Origin: Helochares maculicollis
Lineage: Eukaryota > Arthropoda > Insecta > Coleoptera > Hydrophilidae
Assembly (NCBI GenBank): GCA_033557835.1
Contig: JAWQRO010000205.1
Span: 1 to 48,877, forward strand
Direction of reading: 5' to 3'
Length of the DNA: 48,877 nt
Part shown: positions 12,201-22,790 of the stretch, piece after piece
Layout of the letters: every line of letters begins with the position of its first letter
Position numbering within the stretch: position 1 is the stretch's first letter
The notes under the pieces: model-generated
Database searches by the model: none
Told to the model about the DNA's origin: nothing
What the model saw: only the letters and a program-made list of their open reading frames with translations
Translations under genes and position numbers: made by a program

Positions 12201-14500
12201 GTTTGGGACGCCTTGTAGGAGTTGTGATCGAAGTTGCACGTGAAGTACTTTTGCATGCGAAGGGTCAACATGCAGGGGCAGCTCTTGAAGTGGAGTTTGG
12301 TGACGACGAACTCGATGAACTTTTGTAAGGCCGTCCGCTCCAGCAGGTAATCCTCCGACATGATTTCCCAAGCGGGGTCCAGGACGAGGAGGTCCACGTA
12401 GTAGTGGATGAAATGCTGGGATACGTCGAGGTCCCGGTGCGAGCACTCCCTCATGATCTCCTTCACGACGTTCGATAGCGTTACCTCGTCCATCTCGATT
12501 TACCTAACAATTTATACTCTTGGCCGAAACTGCAAACTCAAAGTTCGAGCTACAAAAAAACTGCAACATACATTGAACACATCCACACAAAATAAAATTT
12601 ATGAGTCTTCTTTCATGTTTTTCATGCGTAGTTATGGAAATGTCTTCTTCTTGTTGTTGACTAAGCCGCAGATGCGAGTAAGAATAAGCGAGGTGTTTAG
12701 CAAACGTGCCTCCAATTCCTGGCCCTTGGCTTATTTTGCAACAATTTTTTGCTTGTACGGGGCAAAACAAAATTAGTTGGGAAAATTTAACACGCGCCCA
12801 CCGAGATTTCGCCGCAATCGTCATGAAAATGCAAACTTTCATTTAAATCTTCTTCTTATTATTCTTGCATTACAGCAGGCGCCGATTTCCAACCTATAAT
12901 TGTGAGGTTACGAGTTTACACTTTGAAATTGGAGCCTTGCGTAAACGAGCGTTCGTCGCGGGTCCTCCCATTATTGTTTATCTAATGGCTATACCATACT
13001 TAAGTTATTAAATTGTTTTTGTCCAAAGGGACGGTGAAAGCTAAGCTGATGGTAGACGACCCCACGGAACCGGACAGTAGGGCGCTGACGGTTTTAGATA
13101 TTCAGTTGACGCAGGAAGCCCACTTCGATGCCATAGGCAACCCCAAGATACAGATTGCGGACATGAATAACAGGACTCGCAACAACGATTTGAAATGGAA
13201 AAACGTCTACATTATGCCCCAGAAGGTGAGGAAGAAGCGGCCCCGCCCGAAGAAGCCCCCGAAGGTCAAATTGATTCCCTACCGATACAACAAGGAAACG
13301 GTGAAAGGGCCCCCGTTTAAGTGCGATAGATGCACGAATGTGTACGACGAGTTGCAGGACTACAAAGAGCACAGGAAGAGCCACATCGTGCAGCTCCCGG
13401 AGGGTCCTCCCTATAAATGCTCGATATGCAACAATAAAGAATTCCTAGTTCCCAGGTTATACAAGATGCATTGGTGGACCGTCCACAATAGAAAGACCAT
13501 CAGTTGCTCCATCTGCAACAAGACGTTTAACACCTCCACGGCGTTGGATAAACATTCGGCGTTTCACACCAGGGAACGTCGTTACGAGTGCAAGGTGTGC
13601 CACAAGAAATTTCTGTACAAAGAGAACATCAAGAGGCACATGTTGCTGCACGGGGACGACTGGCCGTTTATTTGTGCCGCCTGCGGGAAAGGGTTTCACC
13701 AAAAATGTAAGTAGCGCACGCTGCACGTACTTAGCATTATCTGTCCTCTTTATATCTCCCTCGCAGCCATGCTGGTGATCCACGAGAGACTACACGTCGA
13801 AGAAAAAGAGACGGGCAAGCGACGAGGCCACTCGTTCACCATGACCTTGTACCCCCGCAAGTGCTTGCGATGCAGCGAGGTCCTCCGAACGAAAAGCGAT
13901 ATGACGGAGCACCTCCGACTCGTCCATCCTTACGACTCGACCACGAGCAAGGACACCAAAATAACTTGCAAGCTCTGCGGGAAAGTTCTATCCTCGCATG
14001 CGACCATGAGGAACCACATGAAGCTCCACGAGAACGATCTCGAGTTCGAATGCACCGTCTGCTTTAAGCGGTTCGCCTCGAAAAGCATCCTCGAGACGCA
14101 CGGCCGCATCCATTCGGGATACAAGCCGTTCCAGTGCCACCTCTGCGACAAGGCGTTCGTCCAGAAGCCCCACCTGCAGGCCCATTTGCTCCGCCACGAC
14201 GGCGCTAGGAACTTCCCTTGCCCGCATTGCCAGAAAACGTTTTATACCAAGGGCGATCTGACGATACACATCAGGACGCATACGGGGGAAAAGCCGTACC
14301 AGTGCGAATTCTGTTCGATGCGGTTTGGGCATATCAATAATTTAAAATCGCACAAGAAGAGGCACCTGCGGGCCATGGGGGAGTTGGGTCGACGCGACGT
14401 GGAAGAGGAGGAGTCGCAGCGGGACGAGGAGGAGCCGCAGCGGGACGAGGACGAGCCGCAACGAGACGAGGATCAATTAGACTATAGCATTTTTGAATAA
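9212..14500 (+). CDS. C2H2 zinc-finger protein 2 (11 fingers), with a nested host intron
   Basis: Paralogue of the zinc-finger gene just upstream. Exons 9212-9485, 13029-13706 and 13767-14500 join in frame to 561 residues. Exon 1 encodes the same acidic N-terminal module (LDYIVIDES...IDYVIIIDED). The exon 1 to 2 join is inferred from matching phase, a good GTATGT donor, an acceptor after a T-rich tract, and parallel order with gene 1. A small extra exon in the 3.5 kb intron cannot be excluded. Eleven fingers span about residues 190-517, with a TGEKPYQ linker before the last. Exon 2 ends inside finger 5, and exon 3 completes it. The tail (518-561) is acidic with tandem EEPQRDED-like repeats. 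Intron 1 contains CFAP206 on the minus strand. Confidence 0.82.
9868..12493 (-). CDS. CFAP206: Cilia- and flagella-associated protein 206
   Basis: Orthologue of vertebrate CFAP206 (C6orf165), an axonemal protein linked to radial spoke function. In insects it is expected in sperm and in ciliated sensory neurons. Exons (minus) 12493-11869, 11422-11055, 10983-10327 and 10089-9868 give 623 residues, almost exactly the vertebrate length. The block ending GIRLYNRDCKKGGKGIED near residue 200 is a family hallmark, as is the C-terminal half beginning PHFKDLAATW. Exon 2 must end at the GTAAGT at 11054, not the later GTGAGT, to keep frame with exon 3. A poly(A) signal (TTTATT on plus) is at 9782-9787. 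The whole gene lies inside intron 1 of zinc-finger gene 2. Confidence 0.92.
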
Positions 14501-14909
14501 TAGCATTAACAGTTGTTATTTAGAAATTTTTACAAAGAATTTTTAAGTGGTTTGATTTCATTTCTGCCTGACCGTAGGATAGATAAAACAGATATTTGAT
14601 AAACCACACTTCCTGAAGGTTCTAATTGTGTTATCGCCGTCCTAAGCTAGGGAATACCTGGCTTGTCTTTAATCAGCGCTTGTGGTGAGATAGAAATAGG
14701 GTTGGGTCGAACTCGGGTATATAAAAGGATTTGCAGATATCGACTTGCGTGAGTTGTAGTTTCGCACCTTCGATTTGGTAAGTGCACTGTTTTGTCTCGC
14801 TCTCAACGGCTTCGCGGATAATCCAATTGTCCGGACCGTTTTCCGTAATTACCTCAATCGTTCTCCGCAGCTGACTTGCCTACTTTTACGTGTGGTAGAC
14901 TTAGTTGAG
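14501..14909 (+). promoter_or_regulatory. PPO-B promoter and 5' UTR
   Basis: This short gap holds AAGTGGTTTGAT (14545-14556), AGATAA (14581-14586), a composite AAACCACACTTCCTG (14601-14615, RUNX half ACCACA next to ETS half CTTCC), TGTGGT (14681-14686) and a TATATAAAAG box (14718-14727). The start is inferred near 14750. A 5' UTR intron runs from GTAAGT at 14778 to CAG ending at 14870. The same elements occur in the same order before PPO-C. No clear AATAAA for the upstream zinc-finger gene is seen. Confidence 0.6.
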
Positions 14910-17873
14910 ATGGCGAAAAAGGAGAATTTGCTGTTGCTGTTCGATCGGCCCAAGGAGCCGGTCTTCACCCCGAGGGGAGAGGAACTGGCCAAGTTCGACA
15001 TACCGCAGAGCTACTTGCCCGAAAATTACAAGAAAATCGGCGTGTCGATAGTGAATAGATTCAATAACGAAGTACAAAATACCATCAAAGTAACGGAGAT
15101 CCCCCCTCCCGACCTGAGCAGTATCGAAGGGCTCGCCAGGAACGACCACTTTTCGCTCTTCATCCCCAAGCATAGGAAGTTGGCCGGCGAATTGATTAAA
15201 ATTTTTATGGGTAATTATGGCTTAAACGATAAAAGCCTCGTTACGCATTTGTTTCGTTTATAGCTTGCAAGGACATAAACGAGCTCCAGTCGTACGCTGT
15301 TTACGCCAGGGGCCACTGCAATCCGAATTTGTTCAACTACGCCTTTTCCGTGGCTCTGTTGCACAGAAGCGACACCCAAGATCTCGACATCCCGTCTTTG
15401 GCTCAGTCGTTCCCTGATAAATTTGTCGATAGCCGAGTGATTGGGCAGTGTAGAGAACAATTGACCATATTGCCGCAGGCCGATAGAGTAAGTACGGTTT
15501 TCCTGCCTTCGTAACGTTATTTACAGCGTAATTAGCGTTTACTTGAATTTAGTTAGCCTATTTAATTTGCTACCGGATTTGATTGTAGTCATTTGCGACG
15601 ATTTTTGTTTAGTTTTAAATAAATTAATGTAATCCTGAATTTCTCCACAATTTGAATTTTTGACACTTCGATGCAGCGCCATCTATGATATGCCATATGA
15701 AGCTTTGGTTTGGTAACTTAAACAACAGATGGCGACGCATTATTTGTAGAAGTATGGAATTTGGTTTATAATGTTTTGTGAGCACTTTGTCTCCCCTTTT
15801 CATATATTTAACCAAGTGAGTTCCACTAAACGAAGAGTCTGTAATTGAATCGCGAGTACTGCAAGACGTAACCTCAATTTTTGTTTGCAGAAATGAAAGT
15901 TCTTCTTCTTCTTGCAGTCCAACTGTCATTCAAACTCTTAATTGCATTGATTCTTTAATCAAATATTCAAGAAAGGCTTATTATTGAAAGCGTGTGCTAA
16001 TTGATAGTAGTAAAATGAAAGAGAGTTACAATTTTATTCCATTGCAGACTCCTATTGAAATCCCGAAGGACTACACGGCCTCCGACTTGGAAGAAGAGCA
16101 TCGCCTCGCGTACTTCCGAGAAGATCTGGGCATCAATCTGCATCACTGGCATTGGCACTTGGTTTATCCCTTCGACGGCGACCGATCCTTAGTGGCCAAA
16201 AACAGGAGGGGCGAACTCTTCTACTACATGCATCAGCAAATCATGGCCAGGTAAGTAACGACAAACCTCGTCGTCTCTCCGTCCGTTCATATCTTCTAAT
16301 TGTACTCCCCGAATGCCAAATACAAACCGGAATCTCCGCCGATTATTCACAACCGACTTGAATTACAGATACAACATTGAGCGCTTCTGCAACCAGATGA
16401 AGCGCGTTCGTAGGTTCAACAACTGGCGCGACCCGATCCCGGAAGCCTATTTCCCGAAGTTGGACAGTTTAGTGTCGAGCAGGGCTTGGCCGGGTCGCGT
16501 TGAAAACCAACGCTTGCAAGACATCAACAGGCCAGCCGACGCCATAAACGTGGACTTGGACGATCTCTTCCGATGGAGGGACCGAATGTTTGCTGCGATA
16601 CACGCGGGGTTCGTGCAAGACGAGCGCGGCAACCAAATTCAATTAACCGAATTCGGAGGTATAGACATACTGGGAGACATCATGGAGAGCAGTATTTTGT
16701 CGCCGAATCGAACGTTTTACGGCGATTTGCACAACTTGCTGCACGTGTTCTTGTCGTTCATCCACGATCCAGACCACAGACATTTGGTAAGTCAATTACG
16801 AATTTGGTGTTCGCTCGCTCTGCATACCAATGAAAATTGCAATTGCAGGAAACGTTGAGCACAATCGGCGACTCTGCCACGTCAATGCGTGACCCAATTT
16901 TCTACCCACTGCATGCATTCGTCGACGACGTCTTCCAAGAGCATAAAGCCACGCTACCGAGGTACACAGTCGCCCAAGTAAGTATTTCAACTCCAACGTC
17001 TCGTAAAACTCAGTTCGTAAACGTAACTTCCGTCTTACCCTAGCTTAACTACCAAGGTGTGACGGTAAGGAACATCCAAATCACCTCGCAGGGGGCCCAA
17101 ACCAACGAGCTCAACACCTTCTGGCAACAGAGCGACATTGATTTATCCCGGGGCATGGATTTCCAACCACGAGGCACCGTTTTCGTTCGTTTCACCCATT
17201 TGCAGTACCTTCCGTTTAATTACGTCGTTACGGTTAATAACGAGGGCCAAGAGCGCCAAGGCACATGCAGGATTTTCTTAGGGCCCAAATTCGACGAAAG
17301 GGGCAACCCGTGGCTCTACCGCGACCAAAAGAATTTGTTCGTCGAGATGGACAAATTCACAGTTGACCGTAAGTCTTCCAATATCCCTTAATCTGCCAAT
17401 CTGACTTCCGTGTGATTTCAGTGAGACCGGGCGAGAATACAATCACGAGGAAATCGACCGAATCGTCGATTACGATTCCCTTCGAGAGGACTTTCCGCAA
17501 TTTGGAGACTAAGCGCCCGACTGGAGGCGATACCTTAGAGCGGTTCAACTTCTGCGGCTGCGGGTGGCCTCAGCACATGCTGGTCCCTAAGGGTACGCCT
17601 CAAGGATACACGTGCCAGCTCTTCGTGATGATTTCCAATTACGCCGACGACAGGGTGGACCAGAACGTCGACGGTTTGTGCCAAAACGGGTCCAGTTTCT
17701 GCGGAATCAAGGATAGGTTGTATCCCGATCGGCGCTCCATGGGATACCCTTTCGACAGGATGCCGCGTGACGGCGTCAACACCCTGCAACAATTTTTAAC
17801 GCCGAATATGCGCGTGCAGGACGTTAGCATCAAGTTCACCGATCGAATTGTGAGGCAACCGAAAGCAACATGA
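14910..17873 (+). CDS. Prophenoloxidase, copy B (PPO-B), 7 coding exons
   Basis: Type-3 copper phenoloxidase zymogen for melanin formation. Exons 14910-15210, 15264-15487, 16048-16250, 16369-16786, 16849-16977, 17044-17368 and 17422-17873 give 683 residues. The activation site is Arg50-Phe51 (VNRF). CuA ligands are in HHWHWH and YYMHQQ. CuB ligands are in LHNLLH and FYPLHA. The GCGWPQHM motif is intact. Compared with copies A, E and F, the residues around the CuB ligands differ (Leu for Gly, Pro-Leu for Arg-Trp). It shares its full intron set and its promoter with PPO-C and is clearly its nearest relative. The first exon ends in ATGG before a GTAATT donor. Confidence 0.95.
15488..16047 (+). 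other. Large intron of PPO-B
   Basis: This 560-base intron separates the first 175 codons from the copper-A exon. It contains a short inverted pair, GCGCCATCT at 15676-15684 and AGATGGCG at 15727-15734, and a CTT-rich run near 15900. Nothing coding can be supported. Confidence 0.55.
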
Positions 17874-18761
17874 TCGGAATGTATCGCAACAGTTAAGGAT
17901 ACCGACTCCATATTTCCTTCTACTTGCTAGTAAAGTTATCCCAAATGCTTTGAGAAATGAATGCGTTTTCAAATTTAAACGTCATTTGTTATAACCGCAT
18001 TTATGTATCGCTTAAACCCTTTGTTGGTCCTGCCGTTTGGTCTTACGTTTGCGTCTAAGCGCTAACTTTTGTTTTCAGAGATGCTTACGTGAAACGGTTA
18101 TAAAATTCAGATTGCAGATCGCAGATCCCCGATTCGTATGTAACATTGCATTGAAATACATTGTTCTAGTAGATTTCATTGCACTGGCACTGAATTGATT
18201 CCAAAAATGTGATAAAAAATGCAAATTTAAAGATCTTAATTCTTAAATTAAATGTCAAATTTCTTGTTCTTCTTCTTCTTCTTCTTACTTTTTTTTAGAA
18301 TTTATCTCGCACGTGGCAGGGTCGGCTTTTCTGTTTAGTGCTCTTCCTTTGTTTTGGTCTTTGGTGTCGACGTCTTCATGCCTGCAGGGGAGGTATGACA
18401 TGCATTCTCTGTGGGGGCACTCCATTTTTACGATCTAATATTAGAGTTGACGTCGCATTTTGACAGTTATATCCGATTGCAGAGTAAATTCATACCCAAA
18501 GAAGTAAAACGTGGCTGAGTGTTGCGACTCGCCTCTAATGAATGATAAGTTCCATCGTTACGTTATTTTTAAAGCGAGATCAATGATTACCAGTCGTTTT
18601 ATTGACGAATTACCGATCAAATTTCGTTACGAATTTAAAATGCCATCTGAGCTTAGGACCGCATACTAAATTGTACACTTAGATGATACTACTGTAATTC
18701 TATATCTAATAATAATTATATAAATAAATAATGAATGACGAAATTAACTGTTTTTCAATCG

Positions 18762-18890
18762 CTTAATTGAAGGGGAAAAAAAGAAGCGTTATAAAAATCC
18801 CAAGGCGGCCTTGCCTCACATCTGTCATTAGAACTGTCAATTTATATGTCAAATTAATTTTGCTTTTTATCAAAAATTTAAACGCAATTA
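18762..18890 (-). repeat. Dispersed repeat, copy 1
   Basis: In reverse complement this matches blocks at 24719-24890 and 38440-38610. Shared parts, in order, are TTTTGATAA, GCAAAATTAATTTG, GACAGTTCTAATGACA and the near-palindrome GCAAGGCCGCCTTGG, then a CCCCTT block. The family is not identified. It looks like a short non-autonomous transposable element. Confidence 0.7.
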
Positions 18891-19287
18891 AATGTATGCG
18901 TAAGCTCTTGAAATGCATTAATTGATCATCGGGATGGGAAATATGACAGTAGATTTTTCATACGCAGGCCTTAGATGAGATACGGAAGCGAACTTAACCC
19001 GCAATGTCAGCTCCGATTACCAAAGTAGAAATGTAGCGTTTATTAGCAAGCTTTTAGGAGCTGCTAAATCGATTTTTAGATATGTGTATTCTAAGGAAAC
19101 TTTACGATGCTTTCAATAAATTTCCGGCCGAACGTGTAAACTAATACGATTGATATGAGATTCAGAGTTTGTCAGATGCGGATGTTTTTGAATCTCAAAT
19201 TCGCTCGGAAAGACAACGTAATCGTTGGGGAATCTCGGCGGCATTTCCATGATCAGGTTGAATCTCCCGAAAGCGCAAACCATATTA

Positions 19288-19451
19288 TCAATGAGCTTAA
19301 AAGTTGTTGCCTCAACGAGCTTAAAAGGTGCCTCAACGAGCTTAAAAGTTGCCTCAACGAGCTTAAAAGTTGCCTCAACGAGCTTAAAAGTTGCCTCAAC
19401 GAGCTTAAAAGTTGCCTCAACGAGCTTAAAAGTTGTTGCCTAAACGAGCGT
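19288..19451 (+). repeat. 21-base minisatellite
   Basis: About seven copies of a 21-base unit (CTCAACGAGCTTAAAAGTTG plus C), with the first spacing 24 and the rest 21 bases, and a degenerate last unit. The central copies are nearly identical, which suggests recent expansion. It lies about 300 bases before the PPO-C promoter elements. Confidence 0.9.
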
Positions 19452-19574
19452 TAGGTTCCGTACCCGCAGGTACTTTCACGAAATGCACTATACTTGAATG
19501 TGGAGTAATAACGCTCCAGATTTTTGGATATTAATATTAATATTCTGCGTAAGCCTCCGTTTAAACGCTTCGTT

Positions 19575-19875
19575 AAGTGGTTTGATATTTCTGTCTAGAC
19601 TCTAAGATATACGATACTCGATTAACCACACTTCCTGCAGATTTCACGCACGTTTTTGGTTCGTCTTAGCTTGGGATGACCCGGCTTGCATTTAATCAAC
19701 GTTTGTGGTCATGCTGTGGACTATAAAAGCAATTGCAGATGTTAAATTGCTCGAGTGTTTCGCAATTTCGGCTGGTAAGTGCACTATTTTTTCTGCGGTT
19801 AATTTTATCGTAGTCTGCAATCCAATTTTTTTATGCTAAGGCCTGCGGTTGCATCGCTGTTGTGGATTAGTTGCG
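19575..19875 (+). promoter_or_regulatory. PPO-C promoter and 5' UTR
   Basis: The order copies the PPO-B promoter: AAGTGGTTTGAT (19575-19586), AACCACACTTCCTG (19624-19637), TGTGGT (19704-19709), TATAAAAG (19722-19729), then a 5' UTR intron with donor GTAAGTGCACT from 19775 and a probable acceptor ending at 19840. Spacing from the composite site to the TATA box is about 98 bases here and about 115 in PPO-B. Confidence 0.6.
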
Positions 19876-22790
19876 ATGGCGAGGAAGGAAAATTTGCTGT
19901 TGCTTTTCGATCGCCCCAAAGAGCCGATCTTCACGCCTAAGGGGGAGAAGCAGCTCAGGTTCGGCGTACCGTTTAACTACATACCTGACTCCTACAAGAG
20001 ACTTTTTGAACCGGGTGCGTGCACTGCGGAGGGCGAAAACGTAATTAGAGTAGCGGAGATCCCTCCTCCAGACCTGAGTACCATCGAACGACTTGGCACG
20101 AATGAACCGTTTTCGCTCTTCATTCCCAAGCACAGGAAGTTGGCCGGCGAACTAATTAATATTTTTATGGGTAATTATGGCTCAAACGAAAAAAGCAGAT
20201 TTTACCTTGTTGCGCATTTTTGCTCCGTTTATAGCTTGCAAGGACATAAACGAGCTCCAGTCTTGTGGCATTTTCGCCAGAGGTCATTGCAATCCGAACT
20301 TGTTTAACTACGCCTTTTCCGTGGCTCTGATGCATCGACATGACACCCAAGATTTGGACATCCCGTCTTTGGTTCAGTTGTTTCCTGATAAATTTGTTGA
20401 TGATCAGGTGATTTCGAGGTGCAAAGAAGAGTTGGCCGTTGTTCCCGAAGACAAACGAGTAAGTTAATATTATCCGATCACGTTTTGTTTTAAAAACGAC
20501 GTTATTAGCCTAGTAAGTAAGACAATTGGAATGTAAAGTTGGCTTAGGAAATTTGACGCACGCCAACTGAGATAAGCGTGGAAATGCAAACTTCTTCTTC
20601 ATCTTCTACATGATCGTTTTTCAGTTTGTAATTGAATGAGTTCTGGCAGCTAGATTCTTTTTCAGTTGTTCCTCGTCCACCCCAACAGAGCGGCTTATTC
20701 TTGAAGGGCTCTATTAATTGACAATTGCAGGGCAAAACGAATGCGTAAATTTATTTTAATGCAGATTCCGATTGACATCTCGAAGGATAACAGCACAGCC
20801 TCCGACTTTGAAATCGAGCATCGCCTCGCGTACTTCCGAGAAGATCTGGGCATCAATCTACATCACTGGCATTGGCACTTGGTTTATCCGTTTGACGCTG
20901 ACCGATCCATAGTGGCCAAAAACAGGAGAGGCGAGCTCTTGTACTACATGCACCAGCAAATCGTGGCCAGGTGAGCCGTCGTTCCTTTGCTCGTTCCGGA
21001 TAATAAATAACAGTCAGCGAATTTTACAACCGACTTGAATTACAGATACAACGTGGAACGCTTCTGCAACCAGATGCAGCGCGTTCGTAGGTTCAACAAC
21101 TGGCGCGATTCGATCCCAGAAGCCTACTTCCCGAAGTTAAACAATTTAGTGTCCAGCAAGGCCTGGCCTAATCGGGCAGAAAATCAGCGTTTGCAAGATC
21201 TCAACAGGCCGATAGAAGATATAAGAGGAGACGTGGACGACCTTTATAGATGGAAGGATCGAATACTTGCTACAATACAAGCCGGGGCTGTGCAAGACGA
21301 GCAAGGCAAGACAATTCAATTGACGGAAGTCGAAGGTATCGACATACTGGGAAACCTTATGGAAAGCAGCATTTTGACGCCAAATGCAACTTTGTACGGA
21401 GATTTGCACAACATGTTGCACATGTTTTTGGCTTACATCCACGATCCTGAATACAAGCATTTGGTAGGCAATCGGCAATTACACTAATTAAACCAGTGAA
21501 ATTAGCGTTCGTTTGTGGCGATGCCGTGCTCTGTACGCTAATGTTAATTATACGAGTTTAATTTCATTGATAATTTCAGGAATCAGCCGGTGTAATCGGT
21601 GACCCTGCCACGTCAATGCGAGACCCAATTTTCTACGCACTACATGCATTCGTTGACGACATCTTCCAACGGCATAAAGCTACGCTACCGAGATACACGA
21701 TCGGCCAAGTAAGTACTTTTACGCCAATTACGTCTCCGGCAACTCAGTTCATAAACCAGTCCGTCTTACTCTAGCTTAACTACCAAGGTGTGACGGTAAA
21801 GAACATCGAAATCGCCTCCCAGGGGGCCCCGAACAACGAGCTCAGCACCTTCTGGCAACAGAGCGACGTTGATTTATCCCGAGGCATGGATTTCCAACGA
21901 CGAGGAAGCATTTACGTTCGTTTCACTCATTTGCAGCACCGACCCTTTAATTACGTCGTTACTGTTAATAACGAAGGCCCACAGCGACAAGGGACGTGCA
22001 GGATTTTCTTAGCCCCCAAATTCGACGAAAGGGGCAAACCGTGGCGCTTCCGGGAGCAAAAGAGCTTTTTCCTAGAAATGGACAAATTCACGGTCAATCG
22101 TAAGTCTTCGAATACGTCTCAAGATGCCAACCTGATTTTCTTGTGATTTTAGTTAGGCCGGGCGAGAATACGATCGAGAGGAAATCGACCGAATCGTCGA
22201 TCACGATTCCTTTCGAAAGGACATTCCGTGATTTGAACGAGGAACCCGCACAGGATGCGCAGCAGTTCGACTTCTGTGGATGCAGGTGGCCCCAGCACAT
22301 GCTGGTCCCGAAAGGTACCCCGCAAGGATACCCATGTCAGCTCTTCGTGATGATTTCCAAATACGCCAACGACAAGGTGAATCAGAACGTCGACAGTTTG
22401 TGCGAAAACGGGTCGAGTTATTGCGGACTCAGGAATAGGTTGTACCCGGATCGGCGTTCCATGGGGTATCCCTTCGATAGGATGCCTCGCGATGGAGTTA
22501 ACACCCTTCAAGAATTTCTAACGCCCAATATGCGTGTGCAGGACGTCACCATCAAGTTCGCTGATAAAATTATGAAGCCAGGTGCTGATTTGGAGACATC
22601 TGATTCTCTACTGCATCTTTCCATTTGCTTACCTGTTAACGTATGCGTATCCTCGCTAACTCCCGCTATTTGCTCGTACTTTCGCATTTATAAATTTACT
22701 TTTCGCTTGATTTCCTTCGTAACGTTGTTAGCTACGCACTTTCAATTGTATTCGCTAATTTATCACGGACATTGCCCCAAGGGGACTTGA
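19876..22790 (+). CDS. Prophenoloxidase-like, copy C (PPO-C), divergent
   Basis: PPO paralogue closest to PPO-B. Exons 19876-20170, 20235-20458, 20765-20970, 21046-21463, 21580-21708, 21775-22099 and 22153-22790 join in frame to 744 residues. All copper-ligand motifs are present (HHWHWH, YYMHQQ, LHNMLH, FYALHA). Three things are odd. The Arg50-Phe51 activation site is gone: the segment reads YKRLFEPGACTAEGEN, with Thr50-Ala51. The GCGWP motif is GCRWP. The frame runs about 65-70 residues past where the other copies stop, ending in a fairly hydrophobic tail. A weak intron (22582-22731, 150 bases, in frame) could shorten that tail to about 20 residues. The poly(A) signal AATAAA at 22818-22823 follows closely. 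The ATG at 19876 is chosen because it aligns with the other copies. No internal stop or frameshift is seen, so it is probably expressed. Confidence 0.88.

Larger units (their letters stand above)
17874..19574. other. Intergenic DNA between PPO-B and PPO-C
   Basis: No gene is supported. The region includes a CTT microsatellite (about 18258-18290), one copy of a dispersed repeat (18762-18890) and a 21-base minisatellite (19288-19451). The 99-codon open frame over the minisatellite is produced by the repeat itself, because 21 is a multiple of three. Confidence 0.65.

Noticed and set aside
15676..15734. Inverted pair GCGCCATCT / AGATGGCG as a transposon
   Set aside because: The arms are only 8-9 bases with no visible target-site duplication. 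Too little to call an element.
19288..19451. CRISPR-like array
   Set aside because: The repeats are directly adjacent with no unique spacers, and this is animal nuclear DNA.
19155..19454. 99-codon frame with a repeated NELKSCL pattern
   Set aside because: It is created by the 21-base minisatellite, whose unit length is a multiple of three. There is no start context, splice site or similarity to support it.
19876..22790. PPO-C as a pseudogene
   Set aside because: All exon joins are in frame, there is no internal stop, the copper-ligand motifs are kept and it has a full promoter. Divergence alone is not decay.
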